A DNA stretch of 64,000 nucleotides from Alcaligenaceae bacterium SAGV5 (GTDB lineage Bacteria > Pseudomonadota > Gammaproteobacteria > Burkholderiales > Burkholderiaceae_B): NCBI GenBank assembly GCA_009360345.1, contig SPDP01000010.1:1-64000 (forward strand), given 5' to 3'. Under the pieces are notes generated by a model. It saw only the letters and a list, made by a program, of their open reading frames with translations. It did not search any database and was not told where the DNA came from. This document shows positions 19,101 through 25,838 of this stretch, piece after piece. Each line of letters starts with the position of its first letter. Position 1 is the first letter of the stretch. A program made the translations under genes and the position numbers.

Positions 19101-21345
19101 CATCGCCGACGATCAGCGTACCGCCCACCGGCGAAGCCGAAAGCACGCGTGTACTGGCTTCGCGCACGGCGAGAAAATCGCCTTCGGCGGCGAGTTTGGG
19201 CGCGATCAGCGTGATGGTGCCGGCGGCGGCGCCGTCGGTGTAGCCGCTTTCATGGACGAACTGGGGACCGACGACAGGGCTGGCCCAGGTCTCGGTCACG
19301 CCCCAGCGCCTGTGGGTGACGCCGAACTGGCCGGCAACGCCGGTATAGGCCAGGCCGTTGGTGGCCCGGCCGGCGATGACGCGGTTGCCGACGGCATCCA
19401 GCACATAAGACACCGGCACGTTGCCGGCGGCATAATCGATGGTGCCGCCACTGACGTTGAGCAAGGATCCTTCGCGCAGGACGATATTGCCGGTACTGAC
19501 GAGCCTGATGTCGCCGCCGGTGGTGGTCAACTCGCCGATGCCTCGCTCGATCATGCCTATGTAGCCGACGGCATTGAACAGTTGCGAACCCTGCCACGTG
19601 CCGGGCTGGCCGTCGACCCATTCGACGCCGGCCAGGAGCGGATCCTCGAAGCGGCCGGTGTCGCGGATGTCGACCCAGACTTTCTTGCCGTACAGCGCGT
19701 CGTAGTAGGCCGGACTGTCGGCGAGTTCGGCACCGCGCAGCTCGACCCGGACGAAATTGTCGAGCACGGATTTCTGCACGCCGCGCGTGCCGGAAACATC
19801 GAGGATGGCGCCGTTTTCGATGCGGATCAGGCTGTTGTCGGCGAATCCCACCGTGTCGATCTCGGTCGGGCCGGTACTGCCTCGGGCATCCATGCGGATT
19901 TCGCCGGACGGCACCAGCAGCAGCGCGCCTCCGCCGACCGCGACCTTGCCGCTGGCGACGTCGATGAAGGACCGCCGGTCGAGCGCATCCGAAGCGGCGA
20001 CACGGGTATCGCCGAGGTCCGGCAGTACCGACAGGACTGCCCCTTCACTGATGTTGACGGTGCCGGTGGCCGTTGCTTCCCAGCCGGCGAAGGAGCTGTC
20101 GAACTCGCTGACCTGGGTAGCGCGCGCGGCATCGAGTGCGTGCAGGATGATCGATCCGTTGCCGATCAGGTTGGTGGAGGTGCTGAGCACGGCGGCGGTG
20201 GCCCGGCCGCCCTGTGCAAGGGCGCCGATGCCGACGTCCCGGCCGGCCAGCGTGATGTTGCCGTGCTCGGCCACCAGGTAGCCGTTGTTGACCGCGCGGC
20301 CCCCCTCGCCCAGCATGACGTAGAGGCCGCGCATGCCGTTGTCGCTGCTGGCGCGCAGGTAGATCTGCTGGCCGGCGGCGAGCAGCACCTGGCCATTGTC
20401 GGCGCGCAGCGTGCCATCGTTGCGCACTTCGCCGCCGAACAGCGCGACGCGGCCGGACGAGGCCGCCGTCAGCTCGGCGCCCGCTTCGACGGTGACTGCG
20501 CCGGCCAACTGGGTGGCGTCCTCGATCTCGAACGTCGGGCCGCTGGCGTCCCAGGCCGTGGTCAGGAAATTGGCCGAGAATTTCTCGTCAGTGATGTGGA
20601 CCGCACTGGCAACCAGATTGCCCACGTTCACCTGGCTGCTGCCGGTGAACAGAATGCCGTTGCGGTTCAGTATGTATACGCTGCCCGGCGCCACGATCTG
20701 CCCGGCGATCTGGCTCGGCCGCGCCTGCGGGTCATTGACCCGGTTCAGCACCGACCAATTGGCCTGCTGGCCAAACTTCACCGTGGTGTTGGCGCCCACG
20801 TTGAACGTTTCCCAGTTCAGGATCGCCTTGTCGGCCGTCTGCTCGATGGCCACCGTGGTGCGCCCGCCTTCCGAGGTCTGCACCGGATCCCGGGCATGGA
20901 GCCAGCCGGCGGTGAGCGAGTTCGTGTCCACCTTCAGCCCGCCCTCGGCCAATCCGTCCGGCACCGGAGACCCTGCCGCCAGCGCCGCCGCGCGCGCCGC
21001 CTTCTGGGCGGCCTGCTGCGCCGCGATGGCCTGGGCCGCCCGGCTCAGATTGGCCACGGACCGCTGAGTCTGTTGCCGCGCCGCCTGCTGGGCTCGCTCA
21101 GACAGATTCAATGAACTGGCAGGCTGTCCATTGGGCAGCCGCCCGGTACTCGCGGCCAGGTTCTGCGTCGCCCCCTTCTGCGCAAACCACGCGGGACTGA
21201 ACGCCTGCTGCGCCGGCGCCGGCTCGCTGGCCGCGGCCAGCGCGATCGCCATCGCCATCGTCTGTGCCAGCGGCGCCAGCTTGAAGGATTGCCGTTTCGA
21301 GACCGTGCCCGCGATCGCCGCTGCGCTTCGACTACGTGAATTCAT
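7114..21345 (-). CDS. Giant filamentous-haemagglutinin-family TpsA exoprotein
   Basis: 4743 aa from ATG 21345, preceded by GGAGAACGG. The longer frame upstream lacks a ribosome site. After a basic leader and hydrophobic APLAQTMAMAIALAAASEPA signal comes a TPS secretion domain (~residues 60-300: AILNWETFNVGANTTV, WSVLNRVNDPQARPSQI, ILNRNGILFTGSSQVNVGNL). Then ~3700 residues of beta-helix strands follow. The last ~700 residues are the conserved C-terminal region of the DUF3739 haemagglutinin family (SLRYSQVRSHYDGSIDILVP, ALRGGDVSIASHGDVIVNQS). No TpsB gene is adjacent, so its outer-membrane exporter is not identified. It sits between fecR1 and stn2, in one leftward run with the signalling genes. 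A role in adhesion or biofilm is family knowledge, not shown here. Confidence 0.9.
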   Translation of the reverse strand: MNSRSRSAAAIAGTVSKRQSFKLAPLAQTMAMAIALAAASEPAPAQQAFSPAWFAQKGATQNLAASTGRLPNGQPASSLNLSERAQQAARQQTQRSVANLSRAAQAIAAQQAAQKAARAAALAAGSPVPDGLAEGGLKVDTNSLTAGWLHARDPVQTSEGGRTTVAIEQTADKAILNWETFNVGANTTVKFGQQANWSVLNRVNDPQARPSQIAGQIVAPGSVYILNRNGILFTGSSQVNVGNLVASAVHITDEKFSANFLTTAWDASGPTFEIEDATQLAGAVTVEAGAELTAASSGRVALFGGEVRNDGTLRADNGQVLLAAGQQIYLRASSDNGMRGLYVMLGEGGRAVNNGYLVAEHGNITLAGRDVGIGALAQGGRATAAVLSTSTNLIGNGSIILHALDAARATQVSEFDSSFAGWEATATGTVNISEGAVLSVLPDLGDTRVAASDALDRRSFIDVASGKVAVGGGALLLVPSGEIRMDARGSTGPTEIDTVGFADNSLIRIENGAILDVSGTRGVQKSVLDNFVRVELRGAELADSPAYYDALYGKKVWVDIRDTGRFEDPLLAGVEWVDGQPGTWQGSQLFNAVGYIGMIERGIGELTTTGGDIRLVSTGNIVLREGSLLNVSGGTIDYAAGNVPVSYVLDAVGNRVIAGRATNGLAYTGVAGQFGVTHRRWGVTETWASPVVGPQFVHESGYTDGAAAGTITLIAPKLAAEGDFLAVREASTRVLSASPVGGTLIVGDADAPGPTQVSPRLYGFDRITLQAGKSIVADEDYVGELLPDRYETVLSTDALNESGIGRIGIYANRHIRLAADANLDLGDLGSAGFHARNIEIEGRIHAAGGNILLETMHTTGQSDGAEHLLHLGGGAVLDVAGRWSNGFDGGRPGPVDGGRIVLTAEDRSAGAHFVANDVYAGEARVVIDSGAVLDVSGGARIGTDGRVKALGDAGSIAIVGRDVSIADGAELRGYAYATATRAGRGGSLLITDQHDTVIAARLDDALRAVSDGVLEAGVAAPMDLRLAEDLRVLAGTPLPVPAEYSSAVLAPGIEVAANASFWFQDNGYPPTQVVLKGNWVVPTGLQVYISTTGQWYYAGNTVPAGTGISRISGTLMAGTVLPASAFATSLANANGAIRQLAPVGSTLDYDYTVPAGSTLGAGIVLSVDVAVVAPRLVSPEFFAKGGFASYSYTAGASLSVSEGTQVVLAPQHRVLPNVVSGIASGSGASAISMPATIDPALSGTASLDLAAGYYVYELDQYGVPQLSATLGRLDVGTGALLDVGIGGRIALNSVQSLYVDGTLHAPGGEITLNKGAAVYSQRNYVAGPYTGAAAADTLWIGSNARLLAPGVLAPSFNRHGLATGTVLDGGTVTLNVATAGYLVSEAGSVIDVSGGLAQVDLPVEGSVRTALSGKPVDGKPVRESTTVWSAGGRINILVNDGAWLDGDYRAAALDPRASGGTFALNFGEQLRAYYYGYGNDVGFQQDVGRRSVIIRQRAAATLPDGVGFGDVLPTRTSAYDTAAGRPWATGTVELSADRLAAAGFGTVDIESHSHIVFDGDVDLGAGRALILAAGVFAALDPAASSRVSLSAPYVRLGDSDDSIVDNRLTTYASQGYTTFTTPTAGAASLAVQAGQVLELGGRTVLQGFDGGRFISAGDLVFSGAPSLGTTAATVRSGSLSVAGNLVLGGTQLYPVSSSAFTARATAVPSSDEAGSPGTTGGTLTVLPGSGDAATLPLSIGGQITLQAPTIVQGGTLLAPLGKITLDAGSTGSVTLASGSLTDVSLQGRTLPYGTLINGTWYQGYGAEYDAVGNQDALRIVSTPSSKAIVINGDSVDIQAGSTLDLSGGGDVAGAEFTAGTGGSRNVLSGGGVYAVIPGAQPAFGAVASAESPAPAVGNRVYLDAVPGLPAGWYTLLPAEYALQPGAFRVERVAAQSDRVSGAGARLDGGYYVSGRLGSNFDGSQDARRSTFLVLSGDVARRYSEYRETTFSAAFAGTGAAIRPALPADAGQLSLIATHALTLEGRFAFGIAEGGRGGQADIAAQSIAVIADGAAPVEGYALSIGASALNAIGAQSLLLGGTREPVDTDADNVTDSVKLTGVSESILIANDEASALVAPEILLLTGNGQAAGGASSIRLADGAVIRAEGGYSGDAQPLAIGTISAADTRAGTGQGALLVLSNAANDLAVKRHDLGNAAGTLAGHIGIGSGVSLVAGGAILFDAVAGADIPADARITARSLELAATAIHFGDAPADAGGFIANAETLSRLSQAERLVLRSYGSIDLHDGTDLRSQTAALVLDAASLRQQGTGTARIEADQLVLRNTSGAQAAGAEPATNAGVLDLVAGRLMLGDGDSRILGFGEARLAARETHFDGIGTLTAGSTAAASDLLLTTPFISAAAGTDATVTATGAMRVGRGGQAALDDRDERVGSAGLLTFAGNTVDFGTDVRLPAGSLTLKAQQNLAVSGNARIDVSGRTETFFDQQRTLPAGDIKLVSQAGNVRVDAGSVLDLSDPDGGGELTVTVPVGNFTIEGEAVGAKFSLDAGSLPGFGAMQSVLNAGGFARSREIRLRSGDAVLDGVTRTRDFSLIVDEGGITVTGTIDASGKTGGSIELSAADDVILASGSKLTVAGEDFDGSGQGGSVFLSAGANRIVDGVDVTHHDAVVDIQAGSLIDLGVASAAAAAKVVTLDAIGSSITLPSGNTIGFPGGTPGSKISSTVAATITLADGSTRNLAANTPVELTAGSTLTLRGGGEVKVVEGVAGVAVALPTSGAFDTHGATTVASVPLTLNAPGSSVHLAGGTPVVLPNGTPGDNIITTTADSVSVTTVGNGTQVTVTAGQSALQLSAGSALTLLSSTGNWTLPVNRVTVSASGQTSVTLTKAGKSSIVGSTVFTFSNGLPKGGSVVFSNLVNQLQNIGLPVGGELAIKVSPTEVFSGSGGWRMAYYNSGSGALDLEMYFPSGTPAGVQMLGATNLSLVLADGTVRATETNVGFSVPAGATLKFSTNSYSSVAFAPGSIGAVDVVFRNAGSAAMTGMQVYGQSLTVAGATAGVAVQPYDSKTYSASLNASFLGAGSLDVLIGTTYGTTDFSVTDAVVTGAGANTKFTLLSAGSFTPVGDAVLSFGLDGGGKFDLTHAAIGKVSAGSVLTLAKDGDLSFARGGSGAIPLVLPASAQLAGLSGASVLDLGGGQAGTLHLRAPQTAAGTDLNVKPIAGNVLGAAHIIAEGYKVYDLSDSGGLIDDAVRTQVQADGNRFASNTAAIRNRLLASNPGLVNVLEVTPGAEVINANTSLPDTIAAILDPGAALGIPSGGSLSFTDGFSEGRLVVTSEGVRRQNTNYEITTIRDGLVVVMQAADTFVVPVGVPILLPEGSGTGTVLINGGGYAILPDGSRMTMEGNYYSTYTLPPGTVVYASGTGNANTPYMQISVAGVSVVLPAGGYEFNENIQIASLPAGSTFKASGAAIKILQSSERQVAVALPTSGTYRLNGVTIDALGVAVPATSSSHDQIAMRNSVVSGSWLNLSAGARVKVNWINANGSTSGTFRSSVIGVFNIYDAKGSFLRSVNRTTVNTNILVNTGEIVEIPAAGQLTLFTNGLAATVEIANNTVPADRLFGGTTALEHVVVTPLTDSVTLPTADLILARDWDLSDLRFGGGQTPGILTLRAAGNVIFKASLSDGFTGGAGILDSNLLLDDRSWSYRFVAGADFRGAGVLGVQPDFEVAQGKGEVILRAADAVSGTGNNGYGGRGVVVRTGTGSIDIAAAHDIVTGVLRTNGVPYSSSSVGSVLHYSAIYTAGRPANIQPGGGAFALLGDGRRAYGGGAFTLAYGGGDITLDAQRDVIGERKDSSSVGISPQKPENWLAAQGGYNATSGIYTQQVAWGPVFQNLREGVATLGGGNLAVTAGRDISGLNAATSDAGVYQGTTPGDRNLLTVGGGDLLLSAVRDVNGVNVYVASGKGTVDVGRNLGTAPYQSYHVQSWLQNSASQYNSNFAIGAAALDLNVRGNVDIGSIYNPFTLFKTYGGRSALNLTTLTGDIVLGGSSAYSGGAPNATTVNFGTFLPGNVELVAFNGDISLGNDGNGVYIAPAADGDLTVLASGSLTLGHLVLSDADPSVFATPGNNIQFAAALSELIPGFWPSFDRSLTHSASLYRAEDANPVRLYAVQGDVLGKAQNIAYNNLAGFVSLAKPAEIRAGRDVTNLQLVVQNFREDHATVVEAGRDVLFYTPRTPYLNKAPDGAGIWISGPGSLEITAGRDLDLGTSNGIQSVGNRLNPYLPEGVSANVVLTVGAGAKGPDYAGFAGAYLAPGSTSGRQSYVHDVTLANGESTTVIQGLVGFMRKQTGDETLGEAAAWEAFQMLPAGQRHAFIRSIYFAEIKRSGIEAVSSGNYNDGYLATTGLFPTDPALFPTDRPLTEAELKTFSERWSGYQALLRDYYGGDLSLRYSQVRSHYDGSIDILVPNGAIDGGLAQVGPDILQTGRYALNGYPASTIVYRDYLKQPGELGIVALRGGDVSIASHGDVIVNQSRIFAVGGGTLAIWSSEGDINAGKGAKTAVLAPPPRLVFDPASGSFELELTGAATGSGIATLITEPGQKPGDVYLFAPHGTVDAGDAGIRVSGNLIIAAQQIRGADNIEVKGLTFGLPQNTVNVAALTNASQAASSAATAAQDMIQRERSAARRALPSVFTVRVLGFGSEPAPVSQPSSAAPATVGMGYDRNSPVQVLGRGPLGDAQKASLTAEERRLLGR

Positions 21346-21526
21346 TCCGTTCTCCAGCGCCGGCCGGAACGTCCCGGCCCCACGCGCCGGGACGGCATTC
21401 CGCCGTCGTATGCCATAGAGACCGTTCTGGCGGCGGACGACCGAACACCGAAAGTAAAAAAACCCCACGCTTGGACAAGATGAGCGCGCATGGCCCGGAC
21501 GGATCGCCGGCCCGCGCGCCGCGGCC

Positions 21527-22513
21527 TCAACTCAGCAACACGATGCCCGCTGGCAGGACGGTAGCCTTGGCGCCATACGTGGCCTCGATGATCGCCACCA
21601 CCTCCGGCAACTGCTCCACCCGCAGGCGGGCCTGCACCTTGCGCCGCCCCAGCGCCGCGCTGGTCACGATCAGGCGGCCTGGACGATAGCGGTTGATTTC
21701 GTCGATCGCGGCCGCCAGCGATACGCCGTCGAATACCAGGATCCGGTCGCGCCAGCTTTCGACCGCTGCAAGGTCGGTCCCCTCGTTCAGGACGAACCGC
21801 TTGCCACCGTAGATCACCTGCTGTCCCGGCTCCAAGGAGCGGGCCCGGCCCGCGGCGTCCACCTCGCCCCGGCCCTGGAGACAGGTGATGCAGACATCGC
21901 CCCCCGTCGCGCGCACGTTGAATCTCGCGGCCGAAGCCAGCCGCAAGGTCCCGCCACCGGCGCGTACCGTCACGGGCAGCGCCTGCCCGCGCTCCAGCGC
22001 GATCATGGCCTCGCCGGACAGCAGTTCGATATCGACGGCATCCGCGGCACCGGCGCCCGCCGGATGCATGTTCACGGCGGTCTGGGTGTTCAGGCGGACC
22101 ATGCCGCCATCGAGCGGAATGTCGCGCTGCTCGCCCGTGCCGGTCCGGTAGTCCGCGGTCAGGTCGGAAAAGGCGGGCCAGAGCCGGGCCGGCGGACGCA
22201 CGACCAGGTAGGCCGCCGCGCCGGCGGCCACCGCCGATCCGAAAAATGCCCGCCGGCCCGGCGAGAACGTCCGCCCACGCAAGCCAGGTCCGATCGAGGG
22301 CGCCGCGGGCAGGAGGCGGGCTTCCTTGGCCAGGTCCCATACGCGCGTGGTCTCGGCCATGACCTGCGCATGCAGGGGACTGCGCGCGCACCATTGCTTG
22401 TAGGCCTGGGCGTCGTCGGTGGTCGCGCGTCCGGAGGTCAGGCGCACGAGCCAGTCCCGCGCCTGGGCTTCGAGGGCGGGACGGTCTTCTTTCTCGGTAT
22501 TCACGTAGGCCAT
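21527..22513 (-). CDS. FecR-family anti-sigma/sigma regulator (cassette 1)
   Basis: 328 aa from ATG 22513 (MAYVNTEKED). The N-terminal sigma-binding part has ARDWLVRLTSGRATTDDAQA and WCARSPLHAQVMAE. A membrane segment (RRAFFGSAVAAGAAAYLVV) follows near residue 95. The periplasmic FecR domain shows DYRTGTGEQRDIPLDGG, RLNTQTAVNM, VDIELLSGEAMIAL and CLQGRGEVDAAGRA, and the STN-like tail has VSLAAAIDEINRYRPGRLIV. It starts eight bases after the sigma stop. A 181-base gap precedes tpsA1, room for a promoter; a run of seven T after GGGG on the minus strand lies there, but I could not assign a clear box. Confidence 0.88.
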   Translation of the reverse strand: MAYVNTEKEDRPALEAQARDWLVRLTSGRATTDDAQAYKQWCARSPLHAQVMAETTRVWDLAKEARLLPAAPSIGPGLRGRTFSPGRRAFFGSAVAAGAAAYLVVRPPARLWPAFSDLTADYRTGTGEQRDIPLDGGMVRLNTQTAVNMHPAGAGAADAVDIELLSGEAMIALERGQALPVTVRAGGGTLRLASAARFNVRATGGDVCITCLQGRGEVDAAGRARSLEPGQQVIYGGKRFVLNEGTDLAAVESWRDRILVFDGVSLAAAIDEINRYRPGRLIVTSAALGRRKVQARLRVEQLPEVVAIIEATYGAKATVLPAGIVLLS

Positions 22514-22521
22514 GATATCGA

Positions 22522-23073
22522 TTAAGACCGTTTTCCGGCACCCGGACCGAACCGCTGGACGGCTTCCCGGCCCAACCGCTCGGCACAATGCAACAGCGCC
22601 GCCTTCACTTCCCGCTCGACGATACGCACGGATACGCCATAGCGGCGGGCGATTTCCTGATGAGGCGTTTCATGCACCCGCGAAGCCAGGAAGATTTCCC
22701 TGCGCCGCACCGGCAGTTCCGCCAAGGCCCGCTCGACAGCCGTGATGTCGGCCCGCGCCTCGGCGATGCGGCTCGGCTCGGCGGTCTCGTCCGCGAAATG
22801 CAGGAGCTCCTCGATTTCGACGAAGTCCAGCAGGCGCGCGCTGGCCTGCCGCTTGTCCTCGGCCACATTTGCCGCGATGCGCAGGAGGTAGGCCATCGGG
22901 CTCTTGATCGGCCCGGGGTCGCTCATCCGTTCGACGCGTAGCCAGGTCTCGTGCAGGACGTCGTCGGCGACATCCTCCGAGCCCAGGCGCCGCCTCAGGC
23001 GGCTCCGGATTTCACCGTAGCCGGCAACAAGCAGCCGGCGCAGGATGGCGGGAGTGGAACTGTCCAGGGTCAC
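22522..23073 (-). CDS. ECF sigma factor, FecI-like (cassette 1)
   Basis: 183 aa with a GTG start at 23073, one base after the STN stop. Region 2: DVADDVLHETWLRVERM and SPMAYLLRIAANVAEDKR. Region 4: LPVRRREIFLASRVHETPHQEIARRYGVSVRIVEREVKAAL. The WLRVERM and YLLRIAANVA motifs are those of iron-starvation-type sigma factors. It is only distantly similar to the cassette 2 sigma, so the two probably read different promoters. It is coupled to the STN gene upstream and to fecR1 downstream. Confidence 0.88.
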   Translation of the reverse strand: MTLDSSTPAILRRLLVAGYGEIRSRLRRRLGSEDVADDVLHETWLRVERMSDPGPIKSPMAYLLRIAANVAEDKRQASARLLDFVEIEELLHFADETAEPSRIAEARADITAVERALAELPVRRREIFLASRVHETPHQEIARRYGVSVRIVEREVKAALLHCAERLGREAVQRFGPGAGKRS

Positions 23074-23074
23074 G

Positions 23075-23794
23075 TCAATGCGGCGCGGATGCTGTGTCGG
23101 TGCCGCAGAGGGGCGTACTGGCGCTGGCCTGGGGCAGCAGCAGAATGGTATAGGGCTCGTCGCCCGCGGCCTCGCCCGCCGCCGCGACCGGCACGCCCTG
23201 CAATGCCGACTGGATCGCCCTGTCCCGCGCCCCGGACCCTGTCGAGGTCACCACTCTCACCTTGTTCACACGCCCCCCAGTATCCACGCCCACTTGTAGC
23301 AAAGCCCGATAACTTCCCGGCCGGGTCGCCGCGGACCCGCACAGCGACGACTCCAGCGCCGCCTGCACCCGGCGCGCCTGGGATGCCGCCAGCATGCCGG
23401 GCGGCTCCGGCGGCTCCGGCGACGCCGGCTCGTCCGGCAATCGGGCGTCCCCCCCGGTATCCCGCAAGGTCAGCATTCCGGCCGGCGTATACAGGGCGAC
23501 CAGACGCGTGCCGTCCAACAGCCGATTCAACGCAGCCCCGGCCGCCAGTTCGCCGGAGACCCGGGCCGAATGCTTGCCTGCCGCGAGCTCTCCATCGAAG
23601 AACAACGACTCGCCGGTCACCTGCGCATAGGCCCCCAATGCGGCCGCCAGCGGTTGCGCCGGAATATCGAATACGTATCGCTGGAATGCCGGATCGACGC
23701 CCGCCGCGGCACAGGCACACGTCGCCGCGGCCATCCACGCCGCCGCGCCCGCCACGGCGCGCCGGAATTTCGCCGCGGCACGGGCCGCGGCCAT
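23075..23794 (-). CDS. Secreted STN-domain protein with TonB C-terminal domain (cassette 1)
   Basis: 239 aa from ATG 23794, chosen for the GGGGGGAA site and because the signal peptide (AGAAAWMAAATCACA) then begins near the start; longer forms are possible to 23902. STN domain: YVFDIPAQPLAAALGAYAQ, TGESLFFDGELAAGKHSA, AGAALNRLLDGTRLVALY. After a Pro-rich linker (PDEPASPEPPEPPG) comes a TonB-C-like domain: PGSYRALLQVGVDTGGRVNK, VRVVTSTGSGARDRAIQSAL. So sensor and energy-transducer-type folds are joined in one small protein. It resembles the VreA type of receptor-less signaller in layout. Confidence 0.85.
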   Translation of the reverse strand: MAAARAAAKFRRAVAGAAAWMAAATCACAAAGVDPAFQRYVFDIPAQPLAAALGAYAQVTGESLFFDGELAAGKHSARVSGELAAGAALNRLLDGTRLVALYTPAGMLTLRDTGGDARLPDEPASPEPPEPPGMLAASQARRVQAALESSLCGSAATRPGSYRALLQVGVDTGGRVNKVRVVTSTGSGARDRAIQSALQGVPVAAAGEAAGDEPYTILLLPQASASTPLCGTDTASAPH

Positions 23795-23944
23795 GCGGCA
23801 TTCCCCCCCGTCCTCGACCTGGCTGTGCATGCTGTCGCCATTCCCGTTCGCGCCCCGCATGGTAGGCAGCTTTCGCGACAGTTTGGTGTCAGGCCTGCGC
23901 ACACAGCCCCATGCTCTTGCGGCGTCCGATCCGCGACACCCGCT

Positions 23945-25321
23945 CTACCGGGGCGCCCCCCCGGGCAGTTCCAGTGCCACGAATATCCTCGCTCCCCTTC
24001 GCTGCACCAGCAACGCCGCCGATCCATCCGCCTCCGTCACCGCTTCGGCCAATGCCGCGAGCGACCCCACCGGCTGCCCGTTGACAGCCAGGATGACGTC
24101 CCCCACTTCCATGCCCGCGCGTGAAGCCGCGGCGTTGACCCGCTGCACCAGCAACCCGGCCTCGGCCCGCAGTACCTGCAACTCTTGCGGCAACAGGGGG
24201 CGCACGACCATGCCCAGCGGCATCGCCGGATCCGGCGCCGCCAGGGCCGGCCGCGACGGCGTCTCGAAACGATCGATGGACACTTCGACGGTCAGTCTCT
24301 GCCGGTCGCGCCAGACCGCCATCGGCGCGACTTCGCCGGGCCGCAGCTCCGCCACGAAGATCAGCGCGTCGGCCGACTGCCGGACCTCGCGTCCCGCCAC
24401 GTCCAGGATCACGTCTCCGGGCCGCAGTCCGGCCCGGTCCGCCGCCCCGCCCGGCTCGACATAGCTGATCAGGGCGCCCGCGGGCCGATCCAGCCGGAAG
24501 GAATGCGCCAGCGCCTGGCTTACCTCCTGCACGGCGACGCCGATGCGGCCCCGGGTCACGCTGCTGCCGGCCTGCAACTGCTCCTTGATGCGCATCGCCA
24601 CGTCTATCGGGATGGCGAAGGACAGCCCCTGATAACCACCGCTGTTGCTGTAGATGCGCGAGTTGATGCCGATGACCTGGCCCCGCAGGTTGAACAGGGG
24701 GCCGCCGGAGTTGCCCGGGTTGATCGGCACGTCGGTCTGCAGGAACGACAGGTAATCGGCGCCGGGCAGGACCCGGCCCTTGGCGCTGATGATGCCCGCC
24801 GTCGCCGATTGGCTGAAGCCGTAAGGCGCCCCGATGGCGACCACCCAGTCGCCGACCTCGGAACGCTCCGGATCGCCTGTCGCCACCACGGGAAGTCCCG
24901 CGGCCTCGATCTTGAGCAGCGCCACGTCGGCCACCGGATCGAGGCCGACGAGCCGCGCCTTGAACTCCCGCCTGTCGGCCAGCCGCACGCTGATATCCCG
25001 GCCCTGCGCCACCACGTGCGCGTTGGTCAGGATATAGCCGTCCCCGCTCACGATGAAACCCGATCCCAGGCTGCGCTCGTCGACCTGATCCCGTCCTGGC
25101 GCTGCCCGCCGGCCGTCGACCATGGCGGGCCGCGGCGCGGTGCCGCGCACGACACCGATGTTGACCACCGCCGGGCCATAGGTCTTGACCAGTGCCGAGA
25201 AATCCGCGGCCGGTAGCCAGGTCGCGGGCGGCATGCCGGCACACGCCGACAGCGCCAGCACGGCGGCCAGCAGCGGCCCGGCCAGGCGAAGGCCGTCCGG
25301 CAGCCTAGCTCTTGGCCACAA
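23945..25321 (-). CDS. HtrA/DegP-like serine protease, predicted lipoprotein
   Basis: 458 aa. The start is probably TTG 25321, overlapping the TonB-C gene by 17 bases. A lipobox LSAC puts the lipidated cysteine at residue 27. Trypsin-like domain with H102 (TNAHVV), D132 (ADVALL) and S205 (GNSGGP), then two PDZ domains (GALISYVEPGGAADRAGLRP and GLLVQRVNAAASRAGMEVGD). DegP-type proteases act as periplasmic chaperone-proteases; in Bordetella pertussis a DegP assists FHA secretion. Being lipid-anchored and encoded in this operon suggests a dedicated role for the exoproteins or for regulated proteolysis of FecR; that is inference. Confidence 0.9.
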   Translation of the reverse strand: MWPRARLPDGLRLAGPLLAAVLALSACAGMPPATWLPAADFSALVKTYGPAVVNIGVVRGTAPRPAMVDGRRAAPGRDQVDERSLGSGFIVSGDGYILTNAHVVAQGRDISVRLADRREFKARLVGLDPVADVALLKIEAAGLPVVATGDPERSEVGDWVVAIGAPYGFSQSATAGIISAKGRVLPGADYLSFLQTDVPINPGNSGGPLFNLRGQVIGINSRIYSNSGGYQGLSFAIPIDVAMRIKEQLQAGSSVTRGRIGVAVQEVSQALAHSFRLDRPAGALISYVEPGGAADRAGLRPGDVILDVAGREVRQSADALIFVAELRPGEVAPMAVWRDRQRLTVEVSIDRFETPSRPALAAPDPAMPLGMVVRPLLPQELQVLRAEAGLLVQRVNAAASRAGMEVGDVILAVNGQPVGSLAALAEAVTEADGSAALLVQRRGARIFVALELPGGAPR

Positions 25322-25805
25322 AGCTGAGTTCCAGTTGCAGCACCATGGGCTGGCGCATATCAGGCGGAGGCGGCTCGGACAACGGCTGCGCGATCAGCAA
25401 GGCGCGCAGATCCTCATCCGCCTGGGGTTGACCGAGCGACGCGAATTCGAGCCGTTCGACCTTGCCGGCGCCGTCCACCCAGACACGCACGATGAGCGGC
25501 GGTGGCGGCGCAACCGGCCCTTCCTGCAGCATGCGCTCCTGCATCCAGGCATGCAGTCGTTGGACGGTTTCGCTTTCGGGATCGCTCAGCCAGGCCTGGA
25601 ACTGGTTGCCGGTCATCTGCGCGTAGCTGATCCAGTGCTGCGGCACGGGTTGCGCGGGAGCCTGGGCAACAGCGGGATTGCCGGCCGCCGTGGTCAACCC
25701 CACGCCCAGGACGCCGGCGGCGCGGACGATGCGCTGCCATGCGCGGGCGAACGGGCCGTCGCGCCGGGATTGGGTGGTTCGGGTCGAGGATGAAGTCTGT
25801 GCCAT
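25305..25805 (-). CDS. Exported protein with TonB C-terminal-like domain
   Basis: 166 aa, ATG 25805. A basic N-terminus and hydrophobic stretch (AAGVLGVGLTTAAGNPAVAQA) act as signal or anchor. After PQHWISYAQMTGNQFQAW and an acidic helix comes PLIVRVWVDGAGKVERLEF followed by DEDLRALLIAQPLSEPPPP and a final LQLELSFVAKS, the pattern of the TonB C-terminal fold. No long Pro-Glu/Pro-Lys spacer is present, so a classical energy transducer is doubtful. Its position next to the STN cassettes parallels tonB4 in the P. aeruginosa PUMA3 region, as I recall it. Confidence 0.65.
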   Translation of the reverse strand: MAQTSSSTRTTQSRRDGPFARAWQRIVRAAGVLGVGLTTAAGNPAVAQAPAQPVPQHWISYAQMTGNQFQAWLSDPESETVQRLHAWMQERMLQEGPVAPPPPLIVRVWVDGAGKVERLEFASLGQPQADEDLRALLIAQPLSEPPPPDMRQPMVLQLELSFVAKS

Positions 25806-25838
25806 GGATGAACATCGCCGAAAGATGAAGAAGCGGCA

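Noticed and set aside
23889..25244. 451-aa minus-strand frame over the HtrA gene
   Set aside because: Alternative frame of HtrA; the real frame has the catalytic triad and two PDZ domains.
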